Origin: Nyssa sinensis
Taxonomy: Eukaryota > Streptophyta > Magnoliopsida > Cornales > Nyssaceae
Assembly (NCBI GenBank): GCA_008638375.1
Contig: CM018043.1
Location: forward strand, 36,069,981-36,133,980
Direction of reading: 5' to 3'
DNA: 64,000 nt
The translations under genes were made by a program, and so were the position numbers. The notes beneath the pieces were generated by a model. It was given only the letters and a program-made list of their open reading frames with translations. It made no database searches and had not been told where the DNA came from. Numbering within the stretch: position 1 is the stretch's first letter; every line of letters begins with the position of its first letter. This document shows, piece by piece, positions 12,340 through 25,122 of the stretch.

Positions 12340-13030
12340 GAATTTCGTTCAGTTCGGTTATGTGCTGTCCGTTAATGATATGTCTGCCTCGATTGATATG
12401 TTCCGTCCGGTTCTGACATGTTCCGTCCGTTAATGATGTTAAGTCCGCCTTGATTGATATATGGTCCAGTTCCGTTATGATCTGTCCGTTGATGATATGT
12501 CTTTGCTTTGACTAAAGTTTTGTTCTGTTCGATTCTGTTATGTTCCGTTCATTGATAATGTGTCTGCCTTGATTGATATATGGTCCAATTCCGTTGTGTA
12601 TTGTCCGTTGATGATACGTCTGTCTTGATTGAAATATTGTTCAGTCCAGTTATGATTAGTTCCGACAGTGATGTGTCCCTGACTTGATTGTTATATTGTT
12701 TCTACCCAGTTCCGTTATGTTGTGTCCTGCTCATGATTTGCCTGTGTCTTGATTAGTGTATTGTTTCCGTTTAGTTCCGTTATAATTTTATCCGTTCGCA
12801 ATATGCCTTTGCTTGACTGATGTATTGTTACCGTCCGATTCCGTTATATTCCGTCCGTTAATGTTATGTCTGCCTCGATTGATATGTTCCGTCCGGTTCC
12901 GACATGTTCCGTCCGTTGATGATCTGTCTGTCTTGATTGATATATGGTCCAGTTCCGTTATGATTCGTTCCGTTAATGAAGAGTCTGTGTCTTGACCGAT
13001 ATATTAGCAATAGTTATTGTTCTGACCGAT
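12340..13030. repeat. Degenerate minisatellite, about 60-bp period
   Basis: About a dozen imperfect units contain 'ttccgttatgttccgtccg', 'ttgatgatatgtctg' and 'cttgattgatatatggtcc'. Period and identity vary. The array lies in the putative transcribed half of the solo LTR. No coding sense is apparent. Confidence 0.7.
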
Positions 13031-13743
13031 TGGTTATGTCATGTTCCGATCCGTTTGTATTGTCTGTTCAATTCTGTTTTATTGTACTAGACTGCTTATG
13101 AAATGGATTTATAAAAAAATAGTTATTTTTGTAATGACTAAATTATCCATGTGCCTTGGGAGCACAAAACTGGTTTTGAAACCCATGATAGGGAATCTGT
13201 GTTACTCACTGGGCTTATTTAAGCTCACCCCATTATTCTGACATTTTTCAGGAATTACCTCCATTGGATTAGAAGGTACTATGACATGACGTGAATAGGC
13301 CAAGTGGCATTGCAAGTAAGGATCTGACGGCACTGAATTATAGAGATTGGTTTATTGTGGATTGAACCTGGTTATTCCAGTGAGTGGTATGTTATGATTG
13401 ACTTGACTGATATATATACTAGATAGACATGGCTCATGGAACTAATGGTACTCTAGAGATATTAGATCTGCTCTGTTGTTATATGCTTGATTTAGATATG
13501 CTCTGAGATTAGAATTGTTGACTGACTGGATTTAGTCTTGCTCTGTGATACATATTCTTATGATGGATAAGTGAGTTGCATTCCCGTGACACAAAGAAAA
13601 AGTTTTAAATTCCGCTGCATCTGACCCTACGGTTGGAGTGCAATTCGTCGGAAAGTTCAGAATTTGCCTTTGGTTGGTCGCGTCGCGACTGACTGGCAGT
13701 CACGTCCTCGACATCCGCGTAGGGTGGGGTTCGGGATGTGACA

Positions 13744-14962
13744 AAAGGAATACTAAACAGAAAGACTAAATTCAAAATGTACTAGACATTAAATAGAGAG
13801 ATACTTTAAGCTATAATAAATGTTATTAAGTATCAATGTATATTGATCCATTATAGGATCACCAGCACGTAAATGGAGATAAGTTGACTGGTAAAACAAG
13901 TTTGTACGTTCTAGAACAAATGTGAGTAACCATGTTCCTTGAACTAGTGTTTTTCTTGTAAAACGCATTTTTGTATAAATTGCTTGTTTTCTTAAATGCA
14001 ATTACTACGAGATTTTGATTTGAACGATAATAATTCTTTGTACTATATTATTTAAATTATCTTTAAACCCTAAATAGGTAAATAATTGTTGCTTTGCAAA
14101 ACCTAGCTTTTTACTGTTGTTTGCTTTAACATATCTACTTCGCTGACAACACTCTCCCGACAGGCCCATGTAAGCCATGAGCTCTAAATTGAAAGTATCA
14201 TCTATATGATACATCTGACTGCACTAACTGTTAGATATTGTCCGGATGGCATAAAACATATTGCTTTCTACTTGATTTCATAAATCATTTACTTCTTATA
14301 CTATTTGACTGTCTGATTTATTTTTAACTATATTGTTTGAATTTAAACTGTTTGCCTTACAAAACTTAGTGGCATAAATCTTTGTATGACAATTATACTA
14401 CATGAACCCAGCTTTCAAGTATATTTATTAAATGCCACTAACTTTATAAATTCTTTCAAATGTTATCCATGAAAGAATTATATTTTGTCCTAGTTTTTCT
14501 AAAACCCACGACAGGGTATCGATGTTATTTACGAGCTTTTCATGAAGCTCTCAGGATTTTTATCCCAAACATTTCAAGAACTCCAAATAGAGAGGAAACT
14601 TAGGATGTCCCAGCCTTAGTGGCATCCAACCTAGGATAAGATCTGCTAGAAGTTGAGGATGAATCTTAGAGTGAGTAATGGCAAGGTTGACTAGTAGACA
14701 CATAGTTAGGTTGTTAGGCTTGAGATGTATGATTGTAATGGGCCCACGACATTGTAAACTTTCATTAGTGATGTACAATATATAAATTCTAATTTAGTTC
14801 TACTCTGATATGTGTATTTGCATTTCAAAAAAAAAAATAATAACCTTGAAATTTTGCTACAAACTTAAGGTTAAAAGAAATGCATTTAACTTGGAACCAA
14901 ATCGAAGACCTTACGGTCAGTCGCATTCCGCAATACACATGGGGTGGGTTTCGAAATGTGAA
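13744..14962 (+). mobile_element. Right part of the older LTR relic
   Basis: It resumes with the duplicated aaagg. Bases 14490-14580 match the conserved block of other giant LTRs ('cgagcttttcatgaagctct'), and 14930-14962 is a decayed 3' terminus (GGGTGGGTTTCGAAATGTGAAC). No gene is seen. Confidence 0.45.
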
Positions 14963-14967
14963 CAAAG

Positions 14968-15317
14968 TAGCCATTTGGGTGAATTACGTTGAAATCAACT
15001 TATGTAGTAGGGCCTACACTTTTTAAGCTAAAATAACTTATTGCAAAAAGCTACTCTTTGGTACTTAATTGATTAAGCTTGTGGAAAGTAATATAATATT
15101 ACCCAATTAACCTTTCTTCTTTCCTTATATCTTTTTATCAATTTGTCCTTTCTTTTTTATTATTTTTGTTCTTTCATATTTTATAATCACTTTTCAACAA
15201 TTTTTACCAAACACCCAAATGTTTTTCCTAATCATTTATTTAATCCTAATAGCTAATTAATCCCAACAATTACTAATCCCCTACAACACTTTTAGACAAC
15301 TCAACCAAATGGGCTCC
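14968..15317. mobile_element. Probable MITE, 350 bp
   Basis: The ends are imperfect inverted repeats: the left end reads TAGCCATTTGGGTGAATT, and the right end read on the opposite strand is GGAGCCCATTTGGTTGAGTT. The interior is AT-rich and non-coding. A target duplication is not clear, so superfamily is unassigned (hAT-like termini possible). Bases 15318-15429 hold nothing recognisable. Confidence 0.45.
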
Positions 15318-15947
15318 GAATTCTAAAGTTTCCTAATGTTTTTTGTCATATGCTTATTTATTTTTCTTGTTTTTATTTTCTTGCTACCTAGATGCTACTA
15401 GTTCGGGGTGAAACTTGGGAGGGCCTATTACATCTCGTAACCCACCCTACGCGGATTAGGGAATGAGAATACACTTAACCAAATCCATACAATAACACAT
15501 CACATCGAGGTTAAATATTATAGCGAAAGCAATCACACATGTTACATTCATCCATTAAGTATTAAGATAGGCTAAATTTTTTTCTATTGAAACATTACAT
15601 TACTTCCATCAAATACTTATCATAAAATTTTTCCTTGCCAGTTTTTGGTCACATAAATTGTGTCTCACATACCCCATATTCACATATCGTACATAGCTGA
15701 ACTTTATACTTTGCTTTAACTATAAGTTCCATACCTCACGTTCATATCTCCTACATATCTGAACTTCATACTTACGCTAACTGTGAGTCTCATACCTCAT
15801 ATTCACTTCTCATACACATCTGATCTTCATACTTACACCAACTGTAAGTCCCATACCTCATATTTACTTCAATTCATTGCACTTCACTATAGTTGTGGGT
15901 CCCATACCCCACTTTCTTATCAGAACTTTATACTTTCACTTCTTTAC

Positions 15948-16946
15948 CTGAAATATCATGGGTAATATCTATGTGAGATTTGTGAAAAGCTCGTGAGTAA
16001 TTCCAGCACCTTGTCATGAGTTTTTCAACCGATACGTTTTGAAGCAGAAAGTATTTCACGATAAGAATATGTTATTGACTAATCACATTTTCAATACAGA
16101 ACATGAATACTTGAATCATAAAGCATTTAAGCACATACACTTGAAACAATAACTTAAAACAAGAAGCATTTTAGGATGATTCAAGTAAAACACATCATTT
16201 TATAAACACATAGCAGAATTTTCATTAATGGCACAAAACGTAGACATTTAGTTCTTCACATAAAACATAATGAATAAATCATTTATCGAATCAGGAGTAT
16301 AACACACTTTACTTATAAAGTACGAGGATTAGAAATTATTTTCATTAAACACGAGGGTAAAACCCTTTTATCATAAACTTGAGAATAAAAATATAATTTT
16401 CAGAAAAATGGGGGTTCGAAAACCTTCTTCAATTTCATAACTTTACATCTTTTCACTTTACCCGATAATTTGTATTAATTCAGACTCTAAGATTAACAAG
16501 AGGTCGAGATAATTGAAGACCTAAACAAGAGAGAACTCTAGCCTTTTTACGGGCATTACAAAAGTGACTCCCGAAGGAAACACTAAACATGAGTACTTCT
16601 GTACTAATTATCTTGCGTTACCAGTTCACAAACAAGAAGCATTTAAAATATTCATTTTCAAATATATGATTTTCAAGAGCAGTTAACATAGCCTGAATGA
16701 GAAACATTCATTTTCAAAAGAATATATGTAACACAACTTTGCAAACAGAGATAAGCATTCTTGAAATAAGAGTTGTATAAATAGTTGGCATTTAAATAAG
16801 CACATTTTTCAATTCACGATAGCACTTCCAAATCATAATAAGAAGCATGCTTAAAACATGAGTCATGTAAATAACAAGACTTTGAATTAAAACATTTCAT
16901 AAATCATAGAGTTAAATTCATCCTTTTAAAATGCAGGATTACTCAC
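15948..16946 (-). other. Putative LTR-internal intron
   Basis: The minus-strand donor CAG|GTGAGTAATCC is followed by an intron of about 999 nt ending GATATTTCAG. It is at the same relative place as the introns proposed in the other giant LTRs. Inferred from signals only. Confidence 0.4.
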
Positions 16947-18105
16947 CTGTGGTCCATAGTCCACAATCATTTCCTTACTTCCTTACTTGACTTGCATTGA
17001 CACTTATCTTATCCCTAATTCATTGCTCGTGGTCATAAATTATAGATCAAAATACATTGATACTATATCAATACTCATCTCAACTTAATTATTTACTTAT
17101 TTAGTGTTCTTAATCTCTTCTAAACTTAATCTTACTATTTTGGATTCTCTCACAGTTTTTAATTAGGGTTCCTAACACTTTGCAGTTCATCGTGTCATTT
17201 ACTTTAGCCTTTAGGGGCATTTTGTTTATTTTTTTTGTTTATGTCTAGTATTGTTCAATTTGTCGTTTGCCTACACAGACTTCAATTTTTAATCCAGACG
17301 GTCCTTAAAACATTAACATAGGTATTTTAATTCCATCTATACTCTTCTGGTAACTTCATTAAGTCTTAAGGATGTATTTGTCATTTTTAGTTTGTTATCG
17401 GGTCTTATTTTGCTCAAAAGGACACCGATAAGTCCAATATGTCAAAGATAATAAATTTAGGCTTTTTCAGATCTTAATTTGCCTATCTTTAGCTAATATA
17501 AAGTCTATGGGCATTTTCGTGATTTTATACTTTCATGTGTTCAATTTTTTTATGCTTCGTTTATTAAAATAGACTCTGCCATTGAGTTTGAGATCTCAAC
17601 GAAAGTCAGAATAGACCCTCTCTGAAATTTAATCGACTTTGGGCATCACCAAGAACACCGTTAAGTCTAGTATATCAAAGATAATAAATTTAGGCTTTTT
17701 CGGATCTTGATTTGCCTATCTTTAGCTAATATTAAGTCTATGGGCATTTTCGTAATTTTATACTTTCATGTGTTCAATTTTTCAATGCTTCGTTTATTAA
17801 AATGGACTCCACCGTTGAGTCTGGGATGCCAAAAAAAGTCAGAATAGGCCTTCTCTGACATTTAACCGGCTTCGGGCATCACTAAGGGCATAACGGTAAT
17901 TATTATGTTTTACGTGTCTAAATTTTTGGGACTCCGTTTCGTAAAATGGACTTGTCCATTAAGTTTGAAACATCGAAAAATGTCTGAGTGGATATCCTTT
18001 TTATTTCATTTGGACATACGTAGCTTTTATTTCAATTAATTTAATTAAATTCATTTAATTTATAATGTATATTTATTATGTGAATATTTTTCACAAGGGG
18101 CAACG

Positions 18106-18159
18106 TGGCCCAGTGGATAAAGTGTGTGCTTGTGTGCACGTGAACTAGGGTTCGAATCA
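18106..18159 (+). other. tRNA-like module with strong A and B boxes
   Basis: TGGCCCAGTGGA (18106-18117) matches the A-box consensus at nearly every position. GGTTCGAATCA (18149-18159) differs from a B box at one base. It lies antisense to the host LTR, followed by a T-rich tract at about 18180-18191. Probably a SINE-like or tRNA-derived insertion fixed in the LTR family. Confidence 0.5.
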
Positions 18160-18900
18160 AGGGAGCAGCAACTCCTTATTATTTTTTTTGAATTTTCCTA
18201 AGCCAAACAGCGAATATGAAACTAAATTAGGGATAAACTATCCTTATTCCTGTGCAGTTCATTGAAGTAATCCCTTATCCTTGTAACCAAACACCCCTAA
18301 ATGAATTTTAAAACATTTAAAATCTTAAACGGAACAACGTAGTTTTGGAGTAACCTCAATTGCGCGTGGACCGGGTCCCGAACCGACCCGAGACCTAAAC
18401 CCGTTACTGTTCATCGTCTTCCTCAGGACAATGAACAGTAACCCTAAAATTCTGATTCTTTTTGCATAATTTTAGTAAGATTTTCTGTCTATTTTTATCC
18501 CACTCACCTCTTTAAGCTTCTTTTCCACTTTAGCATTGATTTTATGCATTGAAATAAACTAAGAGCTCAGTTCGAGCTTCGATAATGGTAGTTGTACCCA
18601 TTGCGTGTTCATTTCCTAACTAATCTAGGTGGGGTATGGGCTATCGTGACCTTTATCTCATGTCACAACAACCTTAAGGTTCTATTTTGGCACTTTGATT
18701 TTCAAAACCCAACCCGCAACTCCAAATATCTCCTTTAATTTTAGGTCTTTTAATCTAGTTTTTGTTGTAGAACTTTCCTTATAATGTGTAGTTTAAGACC
18801 CTAAGTTCGTAAATTAGTTTAGTGCCATTCGTTTCAGACCCTTCTTCCAAGGTCTATTAATGGCGCTTTTACTATTTTCCTACCATTTTGGGCTTATTTC

Positions 18901-20082
18901 TGTTAGAAAAATAGGTTTTTGAGCATTATAATTAGTTATCTTTGAACTAAAATTAAAGTGGGTTCCACAAATTAATTTTAGTGGGTCCACATGAGAATGT
19001 GTTCTCCTCCATGAGGAGATTAAGATTATATATTGGCTTACTCAAAACCATTAAGGAGTGAATGAGAAATTATCTCCAAACATCACCACTTGGAAATGGT
19101 AACAAAAGCTTGAAGCTTGTGAAAAAGCTTATGTCCCATATAGGATGGGTATAAGGCTTTTAAAGAGTATACATACACTTACCTTGGAATAGGGTTTGGG
19201 CCCCAAGGGGCACCCTAGTTTTGTAAAGGGGAGAGGACCTAGCCAAAAGTGGGTTCACCACACACGCGCACCGCCGCCGCCCGGAATCGAACCAGACCGG
19301 GTCAGGCTCGGGTTCTGGGCCTGGTCCTGGGCTTGGGCTTGGGCTTGTTGTGTATATATTTTTTTAGAGAAAATTTATTTAAAATTTTCCAAACCAGAAA
19401 CGCAGTCATTTTGAACATGCGTTTAAGTTACTGTTGGGATTCCGAAACGTTGTCGTTTTAAACAGGCGTATGGTTACCGTTGGGAGTCCAAAATGTTGTG
19501 GTTTTGGAAGTGTTGTTTGACTGAATGGGTGTCTTCTCCATGGACGCGACTGTGTCTGTTCGCCATAAACAGACACAACCCAAGCTTCATGCCTGTACCA
19601 AATAGGCATGAAAGAGTCTATAAATATGACACACTAAACAACATTATTCATTCAATTCATTACATATTATCTTCATCTTCATTTGAGAGGGAGTTTTGCG
19701 TAGTTTTGGTTCGACAGATAACACATTGGAAGTGCTTGCCTCTATGTTGGTTAGATCATTTTATCCTGGGAGACATACTACTGAGAACTCGTAAGCACCA
19801 CTGCGAGGGCCGTAAATTGTCTTATGGACATTTTGTTCAGCACAAGACTTGATCCATGTTCTGAAATTCTCTAAATTTCCTATTTTGCAACTACTCACAG
19901 GTTCAGTTGTTTTAATTAACTTTAATTCTGTTTTCTTTTTCCGTTTAATTATTTCTGTAATTCAAGTCTGGAACAAAATTGTTTTTGGTTTTCAAAAGAG
20001 TTCTTGTTTACAAAAATAGTTTCTGTTTTCACATAAATTGAAATTCTGTTTTCACTGAAATACTGATATACTTTGAATAACA
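18901..20082 (+). repeat. Copia 5' LTR (1182 bp)
   Basis: It starts TGTTAG and ends AATAACA, with a TATA box TATAAATA at 19619-19626. It is homologous throughout to 31645-32804, with scattered substitutions and small indels (1182 against 1160 bp), indicating an insertion older than the inner gypsy element. Bases 20083-20416 are an AT-rich leader with no clear primer-binding site. Confidence 0.92.
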
Positions 20083-20416
20083 ATCTTAAGACAATTTACT
20101 TATATATATATATATCAGTTTACATTATTATATTTTTCCAGAACTTGAAATTCAGAAATTGGTTGACCTTTCTGTTTTATATTGAAATTTTATATAAATC
20201 TTGTTATTGTATTCACTAAAGTGATCTGGTTTGGGAAAAACTTTAATATTCAATTTTTTAAAACATTGTTTTGGTTTCTGTTTAGTTGCAGTAATCTGTT
20301 TATTGACCAATTCTATATTTACTGCGACCAAATCCTTTCTAATTGCCTTTATTTCTTTAGAATTTGGTTCTGAACTTTTTTCGACTGAATTTGATTATTC
20401 TGAATTAATATAGTAA

Positions 20417-21081
20417 TGGCTACTAATTCTACTCCTCCTCCTACTCATACTGTGGTGCCTCCTCCAACGCCTGTTATGGCGCCAATGACTGTGAGTCATG
20501 GAGAGAAGCCAAAAAAGTTAATGGGACAAATTTCAAGAGGTGGCAACAAAAGATGTTGTTCTACTTGACCACTTTGAATTTGGCCTATTTCCTTTGATAA
20601 GATGCTCCCGTATTAAACGAAAATGAAAGTGATAGGCAAGTGGTTGCTATTGTGGAAGCATGGAAGAATGTTGATTTCTTATGCTAGAACTACATCCTAA
20701 ATGGATTGGACAACACATTGTATAATATGTATTGCACCCTCAAGACTGCAAGAGAATTGTGGGAATCCTTGGACAAGAAATACAAGACTAAAGATGTCGG
20801 GCTCAAGAAGTTTGTAGTGGAAAAATTCCTAAACCACAAGATGCTTGATTCTAAGACTGTGATCAGCCAAGTTCAAGATCTACAAAGTGATTTTTCATGA
20901 CATACATGCAGAAGGAATGTCTCTTGGTGAATCCTTCCAAGTGGCTGCCATTATTGAAAAATTGCCACCCCTATGGAAAGAATTCAAGAATTACCTAAAG
21001 CACAAGCGAAAGGAAATGAGACTTGAAAACTTGACAGCGAGGTTGAGGATAGAGAAAGAAAACTGTAGAGATCTGAAAAAA
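20417..21081 (+). pseudogene. Copia gag, N-terminal half, broken
   Basis: ATG at 20417 starts MATNSTPPPTHTVV. One frameshift at about 20515 separates it from the conserved 'FKRWQQKM' segment, seen in another frame near 20530. Further stops follow near 20599 and 20684. Open pieces 20706-20900 and 20887-21081 encode the usual copia Gag body (LWESLDKKYKT, then LPPLWKEFKNYL), split by a frameshift at about 20897. The reading stops at 21081 where a solo LTR is inserted and resumes at 23865. Gag would form the cytoplasmic particle; this copy cannot. Confidence 0.85.
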
Positions 21082-23864
21082 TGAGGGTAAATTTTTCGTT
21101 TTTGCCGATAGGACACTATTCATGCGCAGTTTTGCTGGTAAGGCATTTACAAGCATCATTTAGCTATAAGTCATGTTTAGAAACATATTTTGAATGTTCC
21201 ATAGAAGATAAACATGCTTAGAATTTTAAAATACACCTACTCTAAAAATTTGAGCCTATTCGGAGATAGTTTCAAAAATAGGACCAAAAGGGCATCCCTG
21301 AGTGAACCGGGTGGAAACAGCCAAACCCAGCCACAGGAGAAAATTTAATTTTTTGAAAATTTTCATTTAAAATGATTTTAGGAACTTTGGCTAAAACAAA
21401 ATATCGAATTGAGGCATTTCGGGACGGGTTGTAGTGTAACGGGGCCCGGATTCATTAAAGGTAAAAGCGTCATTTTGCACCTTTGCCCCTCCACTATAAA
21501 TACAACCCCTTAGTGTATTTTTTTCATTGTTTTGGTCTGAAAATCAGAGCAGAAGTCGTGCATAGAGAAAAAGCCCTAAGTTCTCCAAGCTTCAAGCCAC
21601 CAAAACACACTCTTAGGCCGGGATTCTTGCGAAGCTTCCTTCTAGGAAGTTGTTCCTCTCATCAATATCTATATTATCTATATGATCACTAATCAGTTCG
21701 GCTGTGCAACTAACACAACTTCTCCGGTTTGAGAAAAATCATTCTAGGTATGATGTTTTGCTAAGCTAGGAATAGATTTAAGTTTTCTTGCCTTGTTACA
21801 TGTTGTTTGAGTGTTTAAGATGTTTATATGATATTAGGAATCCACTTAGGAGGTAGTTGCTTTGAAAACTTAGATTTAGTAGTTTGGGTGTTTATGTGTT
21901 CTTTAAGTTCTTTGATGAATTGTGGCTATGATTAAGGTGTATCTTGCTTACATGTTTTGGATTGTTATATTTTGACACATATGCATGTTGATATATCTTG
22001 ATTTTGGAAGATGTGATAGTTTAATGCCTTGGTGCTTTATGAAAATTATGTGTTCTTTGTGAATTAGTAACTTTGTGAAAAATGTGGCTTGAACATGTGA
22101 TTACATGGATTGTTTATGGCATATGTTCATGTATAAGATGCTTAGGTATTTTGGAATTATGATTTATGTTGGGCATAATGCATGACTTAAGGAAAACACC
22201 ATGTATTTGATGAGATTGTCATATTGAAGTTGCATAATGAAATCATGGCATTTTGGCATATTATGATTCCTTGGAAACATGGTGTGGGTAAGCACTTGGT
22301 GCTATGCATTATGAGGGTGTAGATCCTATGGTGAAAAACCCAAAATCTGGCTAATGACAGTACTTCACGGGCTAACGGGGGTGGACCGTAAAATGAGATA
22401 TGGGTGGCATGGAGTTGCATGTGTGTGTCATACATATTGACATTGCATGGCATTGGGGGATTATGGAATCATAGCTTTTAAAATGTACACCCGCACATGC
22501 CACGCCCTTAAACTTGTTTCTAGTCTTAGTATTATGTTATACCAGCTGTCAAGCTAACCCAATCGTGGGATATCATTTTTCAGATGAGGCCCCGGGCACT
22601 TGAGACTTGTTTAAGTCTTGAAGGATGGGAAGAAATGGATTATGTTGAAGATTTGGCCCTTGGGGCATGTTTTTGAATGTATGGGCATAAGCCTAATTTA
22701 TTATATTTAGACTTGGGTAATTTGTGAACAATAGGCCTTGGGCCATTTTGAAATGTATGGGTTAAGACCCAAATGAATGTATGATGTTTTTAGTTTAATG
22801 TGTACTAAATGGATATGTTGAAAATAGAGGATGTATGTTTGAATTTGATGAACTTGTGGCCACCGAGTGAGGGTGGGTTATTTATGCATTTACACATGGA
22901 TGTTGTGAAAATTAGGTGAGAAAAACACTTAGAAAAACAAAGGAGGTTATGTCCAAATTTTTGAAAAATTTAAACATTAGATAAGTGTGAAAAACACCCT
23001 TGAAATGGGTGAGAAAAGTGCTTAAAATGGGGGCTTAGAAACTAGGGAAAAGTGGGCTAAAAATGGGTGCAAAATGGCTTGAAAAACTTGGAAAAAAAAT
23101 TCAAAAATAGGTTGCAGCCGCTACAGTGTTTCTGCAGAAAAATAAAATTTCTGCTTTCTGTTCGAAACAATAACTCTGAGAAAAAAAAATAAAAAATGGC
23201 CTAGACTGCCCAGCCAGTTGCCCAGCGCCTGCGCCCACGCTCGCGTGAACTGTGCGCCTTGCACGCCCGTGGCCCTTCCTGCTGCGCCATGCGTGCTGCT
23301 GCTGCCTTGCCTGCTACCAGCCCTTGTGCCCCAGCCTTGACAACCACCTAACAGCCACTTTTGGGCCACCTTTTGTGCCATATTTAGACACCCTTTTGAG
23401 TCATAATTGGACACCATATTGGGCCATGTTTGGCGACACTTTTGGACTATTTTTGGTAATCTTTTTGGGCCAAGTTTGGCCACTTACATGGGCTATATTT
23501 GACCTCTTCCCTAAGACCATTTTGGTGGACTTCTTGAGTTATTCTCAACCCATGCTTTAGGGTGTTTTAGGGTTCATATGGGTCATTGTTCCAAGGACAT
23601 ACTTAGAGGGGTTTTGGGATTGCTTTGAAAGCTAATTTTTTTTGAATATGACTTAAACCATTTTAAATATTAATTGGGAGAGATACTTGAGCTATATTGA
23701 GGAACCATTTTAGGCATGTTAAATAGCAAGTGTTTAATTTTAATTTTGGAAAAAACTTGAGGAAATAATAAAGGAGGGATTTAATCTATTTAATTATCAT
23801 TTATTAATTCCTTTTTATTTTGTTTTGCTCGCGCCCCGGGTTTGCGAAAATTCGGGGCGTCACA
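21082..23864 (+). mobile_element. Solo LTR, 2.8 kb, inside copia gag
   Basis: It starts TGAGGGTAAATT and ends CGGGGCGTCACA. It has a TATA box TATAAATA at 21495-21502, followed by the transcript-leader-like 'gagaaaaagccctaag' at 21567. A donor AG|GTATGA lies at 21748 and an acceptor TTTTTCAG at 22583. There is no coding capacity. The gag reading clearly jumps from 21081 to 23865, which supports the limits. No clean target duplication was found (aaaaa before, acaac after), so the edges may be off by a few bases or mutated. Confidence 0.75.
21748..22583 (+). other. Putative LTR-internal intron
   Basis: The donor AG|GTATGATG is about 220 nt past the likely transcript start, and the acceptor ATCATTTTTCAG ends at 22583. 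The arrangement matches the introns proposed in the other giant LTRs. Inferred from signals only. Confidence 0.35.
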
Positions 23865-24418
23865 ACAACCATGCATCTGAAAATGAAGGCAGGCAAGGCC
23901 ATCATGGAATCCAAGGCTAATGTTGTGTAACAAGGGTAGAGCTCTCACAATAACAAAAAGATGAAGCACAATAGCAATGGTCCCAAGCAAGGTGCAAATA
24001 AGAAGTTCCAAGGCAAATGTTATGTGTGCAAAAAACAAGGGCACCGTGCTAAGGACTACCGCAGCTGCAAGGACCAAGAAAATCCAAACAAGAAACGCCC
24101 TCAAGCCAATATGACTAAAGTGGACGGCCTTTCAGACAATGTCTCAGACATGAACCTCTCAGCCGTAGTCTCCAAGGTGAACTTCATTGGCAATAATACC
24201 AAGGAATGGTGGGTGGACATAAGGGCTACTCGTCATGTTTGCTCAGACAAGAAAATGTCCTCATCATATCATAGCATAGATAATGGAGAACAACTCTTCA
24301 TGGGCAACTCTTCTTCTTTCAAGGTTGAAGGTCAAGGAAAAGTGGTATTGAAGATGACATCGGGCAAGGAACTTACTCTCAATGATGTGCTGCATGTGCT
24401 AGATATTTGAAAGAATCT
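23865..24418 (+). pseudogene. Copia gag zinc knuckle and protease, inactive
   Basis: This continues copia gag after the solo LTR. The open part 23961-24410 has the zinc-knuckle region CYVCKKQGHRAKDYRSC, where the last ligand of the CX2CX4HX4C motif is replaced by tyrosine. The protease segment 'WWVDIRATRHVC' stands where copia has a DTGA active site, so both the threonine and glycine are lost. A stop at 24408-24410 precedes the integrase region. Not functional. Confidence 0.88.
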
Positions 24419-24419
24419 A

Positions 24420-24589
24420 GTGTCTAGATCATTGTTGAGTAAGAAGGGTTTCAAATTGGTATTTGTCGCAGACAAGTTTATCCTCACCAAAAATAGGATG
24501 TATGTGGGGAAGGGGTATATGAGCAATAGGCTCTTCAAAATGAATGTAATGACCATTATACTTCTGATTAATAATAATAATAATAATAA

Positions 24590-24620
<31 letters not shown>

Positions 24621-25122
24621 AAGAAGAAGAACACATCTTCTGCTAATATGCTTGAATCTTCAAATGTGTGGCATGGTAGGCTGGGACATGTTAATTATGA
24701 TACATTGCATAGATTAATTAATATGGAATGTTTGCCTAAATTTGAAATAAATCCAAATCATAAATGTGAGATTTGTGTGGAATCTAAACTTACAAGAACT
24801 TTTTTTCAATCAATTGAAAGAAGTAGTGAACCTCTAGAATTAATACATTCAGATATTTGTGATTTGAAATTTATTCAAACTAGAGGTGGTAAGAAATATT
24901 TTCTTACATTCATTGATGATTGCACAAGATACTGTTATTTTTACTTATTAAAAAATAAAGATGAGGTATTGGAAATGTTTATTCATTTTAAAAATGAGGT
25001 TGAGAATCAACTTGATAAGAAGATCAAGATATTGAGAAGCGATAGAAATGGAAAATATGAAGCACCTTTTGGTGAATTCTGTTCTTAACATGGTATTATA
25101 AACCAAACAACTACACCCTATT
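24420..25122 (+). pseudogene. Copia integrase, N-terminal and core part
   Basis: The ORF 24420-25088 has the GAG-pre-integrase signature (VWHGRLGHVNYDTLHRL), the zinc-binding cysteines CEICVESK, the first catalytic aspartate in 'LIHSDICD' and the second in 'LRSDRNGKYE'. A lysine run results from an expanded trinucleotide repeat at 24568-24631. A stop near 25088 precedes the conserved 'TTPYS' target region, where the next solo LTR is inserted. The catalytic glutamate lies beyond, at about 28960. Confidence 0.9.
24568..24631. repeat. (AAT)n/(AAG)n microsatellite
   Basis: About seven AAT units run into about eleven AAG units within the copia integrase reading frame. This gives an asparagine/lysine tract absent from the family. 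Confidence 0.95.

Larger units (their letters stand above)
8374..13743 (+). mobile_element. Solo giant LTR, 5.4 kb
   Basis: It starts TGTAACACCCC, ends GGGATGTGACA, and is flanked by a perfect 5-bp duplication aaagg (8369-8373 and 13744-13748). No gag or pol motif appears in any frame, so it is read as a solo LTR of unusual length. Inside are an antisense tRNA-like module (8788-8869), about 134-bp tandem repeats (11260-11690), a degenerate repeat region (12340-13030), a TTTTTCAG acceptor-like site at 13244-13251, and several copies of a 'ggacTcaatggtgaggtcc' type phrase at 10560-10930. The homologous donor site is decayed here. The alternative, a non-autonomous element without LTRs, cannot be excluded from sequence alone. 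Confidence 0.8.
15430..18900 (-). mobile_element. Giant LTR in reverse orientation, interrupted by the copia element
   Basis: The left edge (ATTACATCTCGTAACCCACC) is the reverse complement of a typical giant-LTR 3' end. A minus-strand donor CAG|GTGAGTAA lies at 16948-16939 and an acceptor TTTCAG ends at 15948, giving a putative intron of about 1 kb. Two diverged copies of a 240-bp block at 17400-17900 repeat the phrase 'gacaccgataagtc... tttatactttcatgtgttca'. A tRNA-like module lies at 18106-18159. Bases 18830-18900 align with 5680-5750 of the 4.3-kb solo LTR. The copia insertion at 18901 cuts it; the rest is 32810 to about 33030. Confidence 0.65.

Noticed and set aside
23121..23560. Overlapping ORFs of 120 aa (minus) and 102 aa (plus)
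   Set aside because: They lie in the 3' part of the solo LTR in copia gag; composition is low-complexity and no motif is seen.
24332..24634. Minus-strand ORF with a phenylalanine/leucine run
   Set aside because: Shadow of the trinucleotide microsatellite opposite the copia integrase.
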